64,000 bases of DNA from contig OY979717.1 in NCBI GenBank assembly GCA_963855995.1, positions 67,136,355 to 67,200,354 on the forward strand. The letters run 5' to 3'. The DNA comes from Muricea muricata (lineage: Eukaryota; Cnidaria; Anthozoa; Malacalcyonacea; Plexauridae). Both the position numbers and the translations under genes were made by a program. A model generated the notes under the pieces. That model had not been told where the DNA came from. It was given only the letters and a program-made list of their open reading frames with translations, and did not search any database. The first letter of the stretch is position 1. Each line of letters starts with the position of its first letter. Below are positions 24,358 to 35,171 of the stretch, piece by piece.

Positions 24358-25039
24358 AATTTAAACTGGAAAAAATTTCGAAATAGGGTTTTGTATACAC
24401 GACATTGATTTTGGCGGGAATTAGATGTTTCGGCCGATTGCTGATACTAGACATTAGACAAAGAACCTTCGCTATATTCGTAGCGTCGTTGTATGCACGA
24501 AAACATTCATGATTTGATTACTGTGGGATTGAACAACACCAGGAATACTTGAGCTATCGGCCCTAAGCTCATCCAAAACGGATTCGGTTTGTGAAAGCCA
24601 TAGCTTTCGTATATTTAGAATATTTAGTATATCATACGTTTTTTGTATTAACTCGTTTGTTTTCTGGTTGTTTTTTTTTCTTTTTGGCAAAACGTAAGCA
24701 GGTTCGTCGGAAAAAATTGCGGATATTCATTATCTTTGCACTTCCTTGGTCATAATACATTTTCCATGGCATAGCCCTTGTAAAATACAATAATTTCAGC
24801 GGGCAGCTCTTATATACAGTAGCCCGACGCCAAAGCGTCATGATTTTTTTTCGGTTTTGCCGTGCAAACCGGATTATTTTCCTCGCGACTTGTCGCGGAC
24901 ATTTGTAATCACTGTTCGTGATAGTAAAGTTACGTTTTCCTCACCAAGTACTGTTTAAAATAGGGCATTTTCCATAATCCATAGCCCATTAGTTTTTCCC
25001 CGCTTGTAAAACGCGTCTGCCGTGTGGAGCGAGCTGATG
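24358..25039. other. Flank of the large transposon, no supported gene
   Basis: A 72-codon minus-strand frame (24472-24690) contains a plausible helix but no recognised domain. I leave it unannotated. Confidence 0.4.
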
Positions 25040-25600
25040 AAGAACTGATTATCAGGTCGAGGCTACTTGTTTTTTCTGCATAGATTAGAACCTAGTCCTT
25101 TCATCAGTTGTGTAGAGCGTTTGATGTGGAATAAATCATTGTTATATGAAACTTCTGTGATCGAAATATAATTAAAGTAATTATAGCCATGTATCTTAGT
25201 ATAAATTCACACCAGATTGTAGCACTCGGCGTCCTTCAATCATACGGCCATGGCTGCTCTTTGATCCTTTTCCAGAAAATCCCAGTTGGTTTCACGTCAG
25301 AATTATCGTAAACAGCTCAACAATCAGAAGGACAGAATCATAGCATCAGACAGTGTGATAGTAGTCTCCGGCGAAATAATCTTTCAAGCCTTTTGCAACA
25401 TGCCAATCCAAGATGAAATCCTAATGGGAACAGAATCAATGTGATTATTCCAGGAAAGGCAGTAAATCAAATATTAAACAACGCCAAGATGCTTGAATTT
25501 GTAAACTCTATCAAACTTAGTACATTGTTAGCACCTGGTACTTCTAAGACTAAATTCTTTTAGTAGAACCACATTAGTATACTATTATAAATGTTACGGA
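25040..25600. repeat. Dispersed repeat, composite copy
   Basis: 25055-25160 is the inverted copy of 9918-10035. 25185-25600 matches unit 1 of the 6255-8060 repeat in direct orientation (GTAGCACTCGGCGTCCTTCA, GATGCTTGAATTTGTAAACT, ACTTCTAAGACTAAATTCTT). The two parts are joined differently than at 6.5-10 kb, which suggests rearrangement. Confidence 0.65.
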
Positions 25601-25837
25601 TTTTTCAAAGGGCGTGCCTTATAAAAGAATATATTACTGTTTCCCTTTATTACATTCCCTTTAATAATGCTATTGGTGAAAATCTGGTTTAGATCAGAAA
25701 ACATTAATCAAAATCTTAATACCAATTTTTATTCAAGAAAGATCAAAACACGTCATTAAATAAAAATTTCTAAAACACACAAATTACTCACGAAAATATT
25801 TGCTCTCTAGTTACTAGTTGCAACCGTTCCAGATCTT

Positions 25838-26430
25838 GTTGCTGTGTATCTTGCCTCAACATCTTCATCATCAGAAGCATTGAAGCTCCTTCATTCCATC
25901 TCTCCTTTACCGTCCGAGGACTCGGAACTTGAAGGCGCAGGTGCTGCGTCTAGGACAATATCAATATCACTGTCTTTCGACTTATGAGCACTTTCAGGAA
26001 TTTTCTCTCATCTTGGTCAAAGTCATCTGGCTAAGGTGGCGTCTGGAGTGTTAACGAAACAATATGGTAAGTAATAAGAGTCAATTTCTCCTTCTTTTTC
26101 AGTCTAAGGGATTTGCAGAAATTGTAATGACATCCGACAAGTAAGATCGTCACAGACGTTAAAGACGTTGTATTCCATCCGTTTAAGTTCATAGTCCTCA
26201 ATTTCAGCGAACGTCGTCTGCTGTATATGTTCATTTGCTAGTCCCAATGTCGTATCAATATCGATTCGTACTAACGTCAAGTATTTCAGTGTTTTTAAAG
26301 TCTGGAACGTCGGTGCAAAGCTTTAGACAGTTCAGTCGTTTCAAGTTCAACTTATAGGTGCGAAAAGGGTGCTGATAGTCAGTGACCTTGACATTCATAA
26401 CATCGCCTGTGACAGTCATTAAAGAAAACT
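25838..26430 (-). pseudogene. Decayed coding sequence with acidic C-terminus, unknown family
   Basis: Minus-strand frames read as protein in short pieces: GDVMNVKVTDYQHPFRTYKL near 26400, AEIEDYELKRMEYNVFNVCD near 26180, and an acidic Ser-rich tail (KDSDIDIVLDAAPAPSSSES) near 25960, ending before 25850. Several stops and frame changes separate the pieces. It may be the tail of a further copy of the family at 26866-30516. No function can be assigned. Confidence 0.35.
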
Positions 26431-26667
26431 GTTAATTTCATTCTGTACATTAGTTTTGTAAGAGGACTGAAACATCAGAGTTGCAAAAAGCCTTGAACCT
26501 TCCTCTGGGCAAAATTGTCAAAGTTTGCAAGCCTTACTCAAAATGTTGTAAAATTGGGCTTTCCAAACTGAAGATCAGAATGAATCTTGAGAATGAATCA
26601 CTATTTTTTTCTGCAAGAAAAAATGATGTCGGGAATAGATCATCATCTGTTTTTTTTGGTTATGTTA

Positions 26668-26815
26668 GGGACCGGTCATTATTTATAGCCGGGGTTCGGG
26701 CCGAAGAGAAATTATTTTGACTCCAATATATTTTTTTACCCAACCAATGTCAAACGAAAAAATCTAATACCCAACCCTGCAGTGACATATTTTTTTTCAC
26801 CCAACCTAAAGAAAT
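26668..26815. repeat. Partial transposon terminus
   Basis: GGGACCGGTCATTATTTATA resembles the end of the MITE at 44464-44718 (GGGACTGGTCATAAAGTAT). It is followed by T-rich TTTACCCAACC repeats. Only one end was found. Confidence 0.35.
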
Positions 26816-26865
26816 TTTAGTATGTAACCACCGTTATTGGTGAGTCAGTTACATGAATGTATCTT

Positions 26866-29800
26866 TTATGATAGTTTATAGTTTATTCTAATTGTGTCAA
26901 GGCCCAGTTTCAACCACAGTGTTTTAACGACAAGAGGAACGGGTTCAACAGTTGGTAGCTGTTCACTTTCAGATTCACTTTCAGTTTCACTGTCGGATCC
27001 AAACACCTTCAGCACAATATCTTCATCACTTTCATCGTCACTATCACTGATTTCTTGCTCTTGGTCTTTATCCTGCTGCCCCAAAATATCTTCAACAGTT
27101 TTGATGTTGCTTTTCCGTAAGACATCTGCTGTGATTGCACTTATCTTATCTTGTTTGTTTTCTTTCGTGTTTAACTTGTTTTCTGTATTTATTTAGTTCT
27201 TGAACTTTCAGTTTGTTGAGTTGTCCTTGCAGTACAAGGTCGAGCCAGTCATATTCTTCACACGTCTTTCTTTTTCCTCGATTTTGTTCTGCTTCCCTTG
27301 TTCTTTCTCGTATTTGCTGCATTAATTGCAAATTTGTCAGATGTTCGACACAGCCAACAACATATTCTCTTTTCACGTAGAATGTTTCAGAAAACTTTGT
27401 GATCTCATCTTGTTGTTGCAAAGAAATCTTGCCAGCATTAAACAATTTCTTGATATTTGCCCGTGGCTGCCAATCGTCTACAGATCTTGGTTCACCACCT
27501 GCTGTTTCTGACGGTGTAGCTGCTACGTTCATATAGTGAAATGGCCTATTGAGACCTGGAACCGGTTGTGGTATTCTATTGGCTGGCAAACCAGTTTACA
27601 AAAACACACGAAAGACAATCCGCTTCGTCTTCTTCTTGTTTCTCCTGGCATCCGAATTTCATGAATTCCATAAAAAACTGCAAATTTTTTCAATATATGC
27701 TGAACCCGGAACAGCCTTCCGTGCTTGTGAACTTGAGAGTGCGTTGTACTTTTATCTTTCATTGAAATAGAACATATCCTTGTTGGGTTCGGAGAGGTAT
27801 GGCTTTATTCTCTCACCAAGGGCAGGAGCCCCATCAATGCGTTCAACCAAAAGCTTTGATACATGCCATGCATTCTTTTTCATCCTTTCATTCTCGATTT
27901 CCTCATACTCTTCAACTCCCAAGACATCTATTTCTTCCTGTGACATCCCTTCAAATTTCTTAAATCGTTCCCACTCTATTGTCGAACCATCAACAGCAAA
28001 GTCAACAATGGCAGAATTTGTTCTTTCTGCTTCACCATGCCGCTGTCTCCTCTAGACCTGTGGAGTCGAATTCGATAATCTGAGCTGAACATCCGACGCA
28101 TTTCAGCATCATGAAACTTTACTTCGAAGTTGGACACTCCAACTCCAGGACCTGCATCTGTCAAGTCACACCACCTTGGCTTGACAGTTGGTAACTGGAG
28201 ATTTTGAATTGTGGTAAGAATGTTTCGACAGGATGTTGCGACATCTTTAATATATTGGTGGAATTTATTGCCGGGTGGAACATCTTGAAAACACTGTTCG
28301 ATTCTCTTATTAAGGTCAGTAACCTAGGTGTGCATTCTGTGTAAGAAAACTTGCTTCTCTTTGTCACGTTCTAATGATTCACTTACAGATAGCGCTGTAT
28401 CGAGCTTCTTCTTTAAATTCTGCAGCCGTTCATTCCCCATAAAATGTATAAACACAGTTATCCTGCCCAGTTGCCTTTGTGAAGTCATTTTCATCAGTCA
28501 TATCTTGGTAAAGAAAACAAGCATTGTGAACAAGAGCGCACGGTTGTCTGAACTGAACACTGTAATCCTGACCACTGCCCTTTACTTCAAAATTGTCTGG
28601 ATTGCGTTGCCTCAGCCTAGCAGTTTCGCTAGCCCATGTTGACCCACTTGATCCAACAATAGCCTTTGGTCTAACAAAAACAAAGTGACTATCCTCGTCC
28701 GTAATCAGCTTCTCTTTCCCAACATCAGACATATTTGACGATTTAAAGAATATTCTATGTGCTCCCGGGGTCTGATAGACAGGTTTCTCTGGCCAGTCGT
28801 ATTTTAGGAGTGTTCTCGCTTTATCCACATCTGTAGGTGTTAAAATGCGCTGATTCCTGGTGTTAGAAAATCCCTCGGAAGTGCCAGGGCGGAGATACGC
28901 CTTGTCATCAGTTCTTCTCATAAAACAGACCTATGAAATATCTTTTGCTTCCTTTCCAAAAAATGTATACTTTACCTTTTTGACATGCGCACGTTGATAG
29001 TGTGTGTTCTCATTATCAACATCTTCTGCCTTGGGCGGTTTCTTGGTGCAGAATAGTCTCCTTCCTTTATGCCTCTTTGCTTGAATCGACTTTATGGATC
29101 TTGGTTTGCAGCTGTTGTACACTGTCGTTGCACTCTTTATCATTTTCTTATTCTTGCACACCAATTTGTAGTTGGCAATGTTAAGAAGGTCCCTCTTTTT
29201 TACTTTTCTGTTAGTATACATGACCAAATCGTGCCGACGGCTATGGTAGGTTGCTTTATCCTGGATACTCTTAGCAACAAATCCCCATCATCACTGTCTA
29301 ATAAGGTTGGACGCCCTTGCTTTGCGATTGCACGTCTCTTAATCCTACGTTCTTTAAAGATTTTGAATGCTTTCCTTTTTTGCATCTGTTTCAGCTCTTG
29401 TTTACTTTTGGTATCATCTGGCGCCACAGAGAGTAGAAAATTAATACTTTCCAAGCTTTCTTTCTTTTGCTGTATGGCATCCTCCAATTTCGTTATAACA
29501 ATGGCATCCCATTTTCCCCTCTTGGCCTCTAATCGGGTGGATTCAGCTTCGACTGTGTCGGTAAGTTTTCTCTTCTTTTCTTTCAACATTTCCAAAACAG
29601 AGGTTTCTGCCGTATTTGTTGCCTCTTTCCATGATTCTGCAACATCTAAAACCTATCAAATATTTTTAACACATTGCATTTTAATACCCAAAGTTTTTAT
29701 TCTTTTCCTACTTTCAGAAACGGCTGCTGTAGGCTTGCAAGTAGCCGGCAAGTAGCTTCCAAATAGTCCATTAGAAATAGCTGCTGTCTCATATAAAGTT

Positions 29801-30516
29801 TAACGCTGTTAGTGCTTATTTTCAGAATACTTACCATGTTAATATCTATTTTGACATTGTTCACATCAATTTCAAGCTTACTGATTTGGGATCTCGTTCG
29901 ATTTGCACAGACTATAAGTCTTGCAACTTTCTTTCCCATTCAGTGTCAACTGTGTCAAATATTCTTTTAACTTTGTTGGTATTTAAAACCAATTTGTCAT
30001 CAAATTCTTGTTTGGCTTCAACGTTTTCTGTACAAATCGTGTTCAGGAAAAGTCCGATTCCAAAACTGTCGGGTCTTAAAATGATAAACCTTTTATTAAG
30101 GCTTTTGATCTAAATAATGTAGACGCACAGACCCCAGTCTTCATGTAGCAGCGCGTACGTGAATTTATCTCTGTCCGTGTTCACAAATGGAGATGTTTTG
30201 TCTTGAAAAGCAAAAAAATTCCTCTGCTTCATCGAATGGCACAAAACTGCAGTCGTATTCTTTAGGACATGATTTTATTTTAGCAAGTCAAAAACTGCTA
30301 AAAGGCCTGCGATTTTTTGCTTCTTTTGGGGATTTGTTCTTTCTTGCAGTAGCTTCTCCAGAACTAGACGGTTATCCTTTACTCATATGGCTGTAGTGAT
30401 TTGGAGACATATCCACTGAATCGTGCTTGTTGAATTAAATCAGCCCTTGCATCATTCTTGGATCTTAACTCTGATTGCACTTTCCTTGGTATTCCGACTT
30501 TTACTTGCTCATTCAT
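26866..30516 (-). pseudogene. Decayed multicopy TE-type protein gene, family not assigned
   Basis: Protein-like segments follow each other in order on the minus strand with frame changes between them. They are: MNEQVKVGIPRKV (ATG 30516), coiled-coil rich pieces (29595-29200), MRRTDDKAYLRPGTSEGFSN (28921-28430), VKFHDAEMRRMFSSDYRIRL (28120), GEAERTNSAIVDFAVDG (about 28020), MSQEEIDVLGVEEYEEIENE (27946), PRSVDDWQPRANIKKLFNAG (27480) and an acidic tail (26990). Frameshifts occur near 28030, 27750, 27170 and elsewhere. From memory similar proteins occur in many copies in cnidarian genomes and are probably transposon-encoded; EAERTN could hold the last acidic residue of a DDE nuclease. I cannot name the superfamily. 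The copy is dead. Confidence 0.55.
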
Positions 30517-32028
30517 GTTGAAATAGTTTACATAAACTCCTCAGATGTGAAATATTGCAGTATATTAAAATTGACTACAAATTAACTTGATTAGATTGGT
30601 TCAGGGTTTTCGCAAGATTTAATCCGACGTTTGCCGACGCCGTTCCTAATATGAATCGAGAAAGCAAGTAGGCCATGGCCCGACCACAGGAAAATCGTCT
30701 GGAAAAGCTATTGCGTTGTCCAAATTTGCAGAATGAAATATTTCGATATAGACTTATGTTTTGAACTGTGCTGAATTCAATTCTTCTTTCTTCTTTCTTT
30801 CATTATAACAAAATCAATTCTTCTTGTTTCCATGTCTGAAACCCCGCAGTTTTTGTGTAAAATATAGCATTGAATATTCATGTTTTGAAATTTAAACATA
30901 GAATAAGCCGCCATTGTTCTATCAAAAACAGATCGTTCAACAACGCGATGTTTGGTATAAGTCTCTCCTGCAATGTGATGTAAAATATCCTCGAAGCTCA
31001 TTTTGATGTCAAGTTTTTTATAACGCTCGGAATGTAACATACTCAACTGAAAATGGCACAACAAAAATCTACATTTTTAGACTGAATCTTACTGGGCATT
31101 TCAGATCGAATGAGATAAAAAGTGCTGGTACAGCATTGCTCAATACTGGAAAAATTTGCGCTGATTCTCATAAGCGCGCGCACAAAACTCTATTGCAGTA
31201 GAAAATTTCTGAACGGATGACCAAAATTTACCGTATCGGTTTAAATTCATTTTCTCGTTCCTCAACAAAACACGTGAAAAAAAAATGCTATTTTCCAAAG
31301 TGTTTTAAAGCGACAAATTTTGATAGATTTTATCCAGAAGGAGTTAACATCCAGAAGAAGCTTTGACTTTTCGCAAGAAACAATGTTCTGCTGTGTTTCC
31401 CCCAACGACTCACAGCCCATACAATGTTAATCAGGATGCATAGCTCAAATTGTGATTGTTCTCAGCGAGTTTCCAGAATCTGAACAGAAAATAGATCTAT
31501 TGTCCAAGCGCGTGTTTTGTTAGCTAATGCTGTTGTGACGTGCACAGTTTGCGTTAATACTTTGAAACAAACAGCATAAATAGTTTGCATGCAACATAAG
31601 TTTGACTTAGGGCCGTTTTGACTGATACGTATATATATATAGTACAAGAAGAGAATTTAGAAGATATAATATGCTAAAAATATAAAGTATTAACAAATAC
31701 TATAAGCGTTAAATAGAAACCTGAAAAGGGGAAACAATTTTGTGACAAACTATAGTGGGTGTATATATGCAAAACTTCGCTCATTAAACACCGTAATTGA
31801 TATCGATGCGATAACACTTCGTTATATTCTCGACTTCGAGCATATAACGATAGCTTTCCCATTATTGAATTAAAATATAAACCAACTTAAACGAAGAACA
31901 GCTTCTCAGACACGCACAGAAGAACAGAATACAATGTATGGGTGTTAAGTGACAGAACCGAAGCCGAAGTCGGGCTATTATCGTATTCTTCCGTAAGTTG
32001 AGATCAATCTCAATAACAGCGGGCAGCA

Positions 32029-32121
32029 CGCGGTCGACACGAGGGCAGCACGCGGGCAAACCGCGGTTGGCCCGCAAGCGAGCCGCGGTTTGCCCGCGAG
32101 CCGCCCCCGTGTCGACCGCGT
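32029..32121. repeat. GC-rich palindrome with CCGCGGTT units
   Basis: The arm CGCGGTCGACACGAGGGCAG... (about 32030-32072) pairs with an inverted copy (about 32080-32121). Further CCGCGGTT/AACCGCGG units extend to 32170. The GC content is far above the surrounding DNA. Confidence 0.65.
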
Positions 32122-32215
32122 CGAGCACGCGGGCGAACCGCGGTTAAGCCGCGGTTGGCACGCGGTTGACCGCAGTTTTCTGTTAAGTTACTTCTAGGCA
32201 GTACTGTATATGTAT

Positions 32216-32595
32216 GCACCTGTAAACTTTAACTTGTGAAAACCAGTGAAAAGCTTTTAGTGAAAGTCTGCTGTGAAGTTGTATATAAAACGTCAATTCA
32301 CTGTTTTACGATGAAGAAAACATGATCAATAGTAACTACAAGGATAAAAACATGAGCGATGATGAATAATCCAATCCGACGTTAGTTTACGTGCATTCGC
32401 ACCCCCGCCTAAAGACATATTGATATACAAGACATCTGCTAAGACGCACTCCGCCTGCTGGGAACCATGCAAAGTGGGACATGCAAGCTAGACTTTCGTA
32501 AAACAGTGAATTGATGTCTTATATACAACTTCACACCAGACTTTCACTGAAAGCTTTTCACTGGTCTTTCACAAGTTAAAGTTTACACGTACGTA
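32216..32595. repeat. Fold-back repeat with ~95-bp arms
   Basis: TGTAAACTTTAACTTGTGAA...CACTGTTTTACG (32220-32310) is repeated in reverse complement at 32492-32590. Non-coding MITE-like element. Confidence 0.65.
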
Positions 32596-32668
32596 CATAT
32601 ATAGGTTGTGAGTCGTAGGGGGAAACACAGAAGAAACTTTGTTTATTGCGTAAAGTCAAAGCTTGACT

Positions 32669-34206
32669 TACATATTCTCGTGCACGTATGTTTGCTGATG
32701 ACACTAATTTGACATATGCAAGTAATAATATTTATGACATCAATAATAAATTTAATGAAGACCTTGCTAATGTCGCTGAATGGTTATCAGCAAATAAACT
32801 TACTTTAAATCAATCAAAAACTGAATTCATGTTGATTGGCTCACGCCAAAGAATTAAAACTCTCTAAACTGTTCCTTTGTTAGCAATTAATGGCGTTCCA
32901 GTCAGGCAGGTTGCTCATACAAAGTCATTGGGTACATATATTGACGAGAACTTGTCTTGGAATGTTCATGTTGAAAAATTGTGTAAAAAAGTTGCTTCGG
33001 GCACAGATCAGGTATAGAACCAGATGTCTCACTAAGCAAAATTTATGTCCGCGATTTTGAAGAGCTCGCGTCAGCCTTCGTGAGATTTGCTTGCGTCAGA
33101 TTTGCTCGCGTCAGATCGCTCGCGCCAGATTTGCTCGCGTCAGACTTGCTCGCGTCAGACTTGCTCGCGTGAATCTTTCTTGCTGAAAAGAAGCAGCGTA
33201 TCATTTATCAGTAAAATTCGTCAAGAAAATAAAGATCAATAGGTAGTTGCGCCTAAAATCGCCGTTTAACTGCCAAATTCTGCACTTCCCTATCTTTTTT
33301 CTAATAAAAAATGTGCATTACACTTGCCAGAGGTATTGCGTGTCCAATTCGTGCTCTCACGTAAGCAGTACACGTCAGTGTGTTATTGCGTGAGCAATTC
33401 GTGCTCTCTGGTTGCGTCATCTCGCGTGTGCAATTCGTGATCAGCCGAAAAATCGCGGACACGAAAACATTAGGAATAGATAGGAAGTGAGACATCTGGT
33501 TCTATACCTGATCTGTGCTTCGGGTATAAGTGCCTTAAAACGTATTAGGCCGTTCGCTTCCCCCAACACAATGCAATTAATTTACAATTGTTTAGTCCAA
33601 CCTTATTTCGACTACTGTTCGGTTGTTTGGGATAGCTGTGGCAGCACACTTGCGGAAAAACTACAAAAACTGCAAAATCGTGCCGCAAGGGTGCTGACAT
33701 TTTCAACATATGATACCAACGCCGATCATTTGTTTGAAATACTTGGTTGGAAAAATCTTGCATCACAACGTAAAATTGCTAAAACTATTATGGTGTACAA
33801 ATCATTAAATGGCCTTGCACCCGATTACCTGGCCGAAATGTTTATTGATCGCTCTAATATTACAAATTATACGTTGAGAGACACCAATGGCAAACTTGCA
33901 ATACCGCAACCGCGGACGGACTATTTAAAGAATAGTTTTAGTAACTGCGGTGCGGTATTGTGGAACTCGCTTCCTAGTGATTCACGACAAGCTAGCTCTT
34001 TACAAAAATTTAAGGCTGATTGTAGCAATCTCTTTCGATAATTTTATATAGTTATTTTAATTAATTGCACGGCACTCATGGAAAACAGGTACATGTTTTG
34101 TATTATTTGTTATTTGTTATATTGTAACTTGTAAATATTGTCTTATTCTTTTGTAAATCCTGATGAGTCTACCGTGGTTAAATAAAGTTCTCTTACTTAC
34201 TTTACT
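32669..34206 (+). pseudogene. 5'-truncated LINE (CR1-like) reverse transcriptase fragment
   Basis: The frame holds the RT active-site box as FADDTNLTYAS (about 32690) and the next conserved segment EWLSANKLTLNQSKTEFML. After an interruption it continues (33525-34041) into the thumb and C-terminal region (YCSVVWDSCG, LQKLQNRAARVLTF, FSNCGAVLWNSLP). There is one in-frame stop after RQRIKTL. The 3' tail has AATAAA and a TTAC-type repeat (34183-34206), as in CR1-type LINEs. It is split by a 516-bp element at 33002-33517. No endonuclease is present, so it is 5' truncated. Confidence 0.75.
33002..33517. mobile_element. 516-bp non-autonomous element inserted in the LINE RT
   Basis: It has perfect terminal inverted repeats of about 32 bp, starting CACAGATCAGGTATAGAACC. 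A 7-bp target duplication CTTCGGG lies at 32995-33001 and 33518-33524. The interior has five or six tandem 15-bp units of the type TTGCTCGCGTCAGAC (about 33065-33175) and three copies of AATTCGTGCTCT-like sequence. No coding frame. Confidence 0.85.
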
Positions 34207-34810
34207 TACTCCTTCTGGATGAAATCTGTCAAAATTTGTCGCTTTAAAACTCTTTGGAAAACAGCATTTTTTCACGTGTTTTGATGAGGAATGAGAAAAT
34301 GAGTTTGAACCCATACGGTAAATTTTGGTCATTCGTTCAGAAATTTTCTACTGCAATAAAGTTCCATGCGCGCGCGCTTGTGAAATTTCTCTGAAAATCA
34401 GCGCAAATTTTTCCAGTATTGAGCAATATTGTACCAGCAATTTTATCTCATCTGAAATGCCCAGTAAGATTCAGTCTAAAAATGTAGATTTTTGTTGTGC
34501 CATTTTCAGTTGTGTATGTTAACACTCCGAGCGTTATAAAAAACTATACATCAAAAGGAGCTCGAGGTTATTTTATATCACATTGCAGGAGAGACTGGTA
34601 CCAAACATCGCGTTGTTGAACAATGTGTTTTTAACAGAACAATGGCGGCTTATTCAATATTTAAATTTCAAATTAACATGAATATTCAATGCTATTTTAT
34701 ACAAAAACTGCGGGGTTTTAGACTTGGGAACAAGAAAAATTGAATTCAGCACAGTTCAAAACGTAAGCCTATATCGAGATTTTATTCTGCAAATTTGGGC
34801 AACGTCGTTA
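34207..34810 (-). repeat. Right arm of the long inverted repeat
   Basis: Reverse complement of most of 30660-31345 at moderate identity. It starts exactly where the LINE 3' repeat ends. Confidence 0.65.
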
Positions 34811-35171
34811 AACGAAAATCGTTAGTGGCCCACGGCCTAAAGCTCACGATATTCATCATGGCCGCGGAAATGGATGGAAAGTTTATTGTTGTTGATAGTT
34901 CAAAAGTAAGAGAAAAGGAACCATGGGAAAAGTACATAATACCAAATGTAAAATCCAAGCTGCTAATCTATTACAACCAATTGACTAAGGAAATCTACCT
35001 GTCAGCCTACTGCAGCAAGCAGTGTGGGTTCAATGCTTACTTGAATGGACAGCGAAAGTTTCGCTGTGTTATTGAATGCAACATTGAAAAACTTGAGCAA
35101 GTTGTATCTAATATCATCATACAAAAGTGGCAACATTCCAAAAGAGAATATAAACTGTACTCGATATCTTA

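Larger units (their letters stand above)
31426..32605. other. Interior of the inverted-repeat element
   Basis: No gene. It contains the GC-rich palindrome at 32029-32121 and a fold-back repeat at 32216-32595. Confidence 0.5.
30660..34810. mobile_element. Long inverted-repeat element, right arm split by a LINE
   Basis: The left arm 30660-31425 is matched in reverse complement by 32606-32668 plus 34207-34810. The two right-arm blocks are adjacent in homology but separated by a LINE (32669-34206). Shared landmarks include CTGTGTTTCCCCC, AAGTCAAAGCTT, CCAGAAGGAG, CACGTG, AAATTTGCGCTGATT and GCACAGTTCAAAAC. The arms are about 660-770 bp and clearly diverged. The interior (31426-32605) has no gene. 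Element family unknown; the outermost ends are approximate. Confidence 0.65.

Noticed and set aside
24472..24690. 72-codon minus-strand frame (MPKRKKNNQKTN...)
   Set aside because: It has a plausible helix but no recognised relative or splice partner; too weak to annotate.
26894..27196. Plus-strand Ser-rich open frame
   Set aside because: Antisense of the acidic Ser/Asp-rich tail of the minus-strand pseudogene.
29069..29755. Long plus-strand open frame (228 codons)
   Set aside because: It lies antisense to consecutive minus-strand protein-like segments of the decayed gene; its own translation is hydrophobic and domain-free.
32010..32219. Arg/Gly-rich frame over the GC-rich palindrome
   Set aside because: Repeat translation of CCGCGGTT units.
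33060..33175. CRISPR-like regularly spaced short repeats
   Set aside because: The 15-bp units are directly adjacent without unique spacers and lie inside a eukaryotic MITE; not CRISPR.
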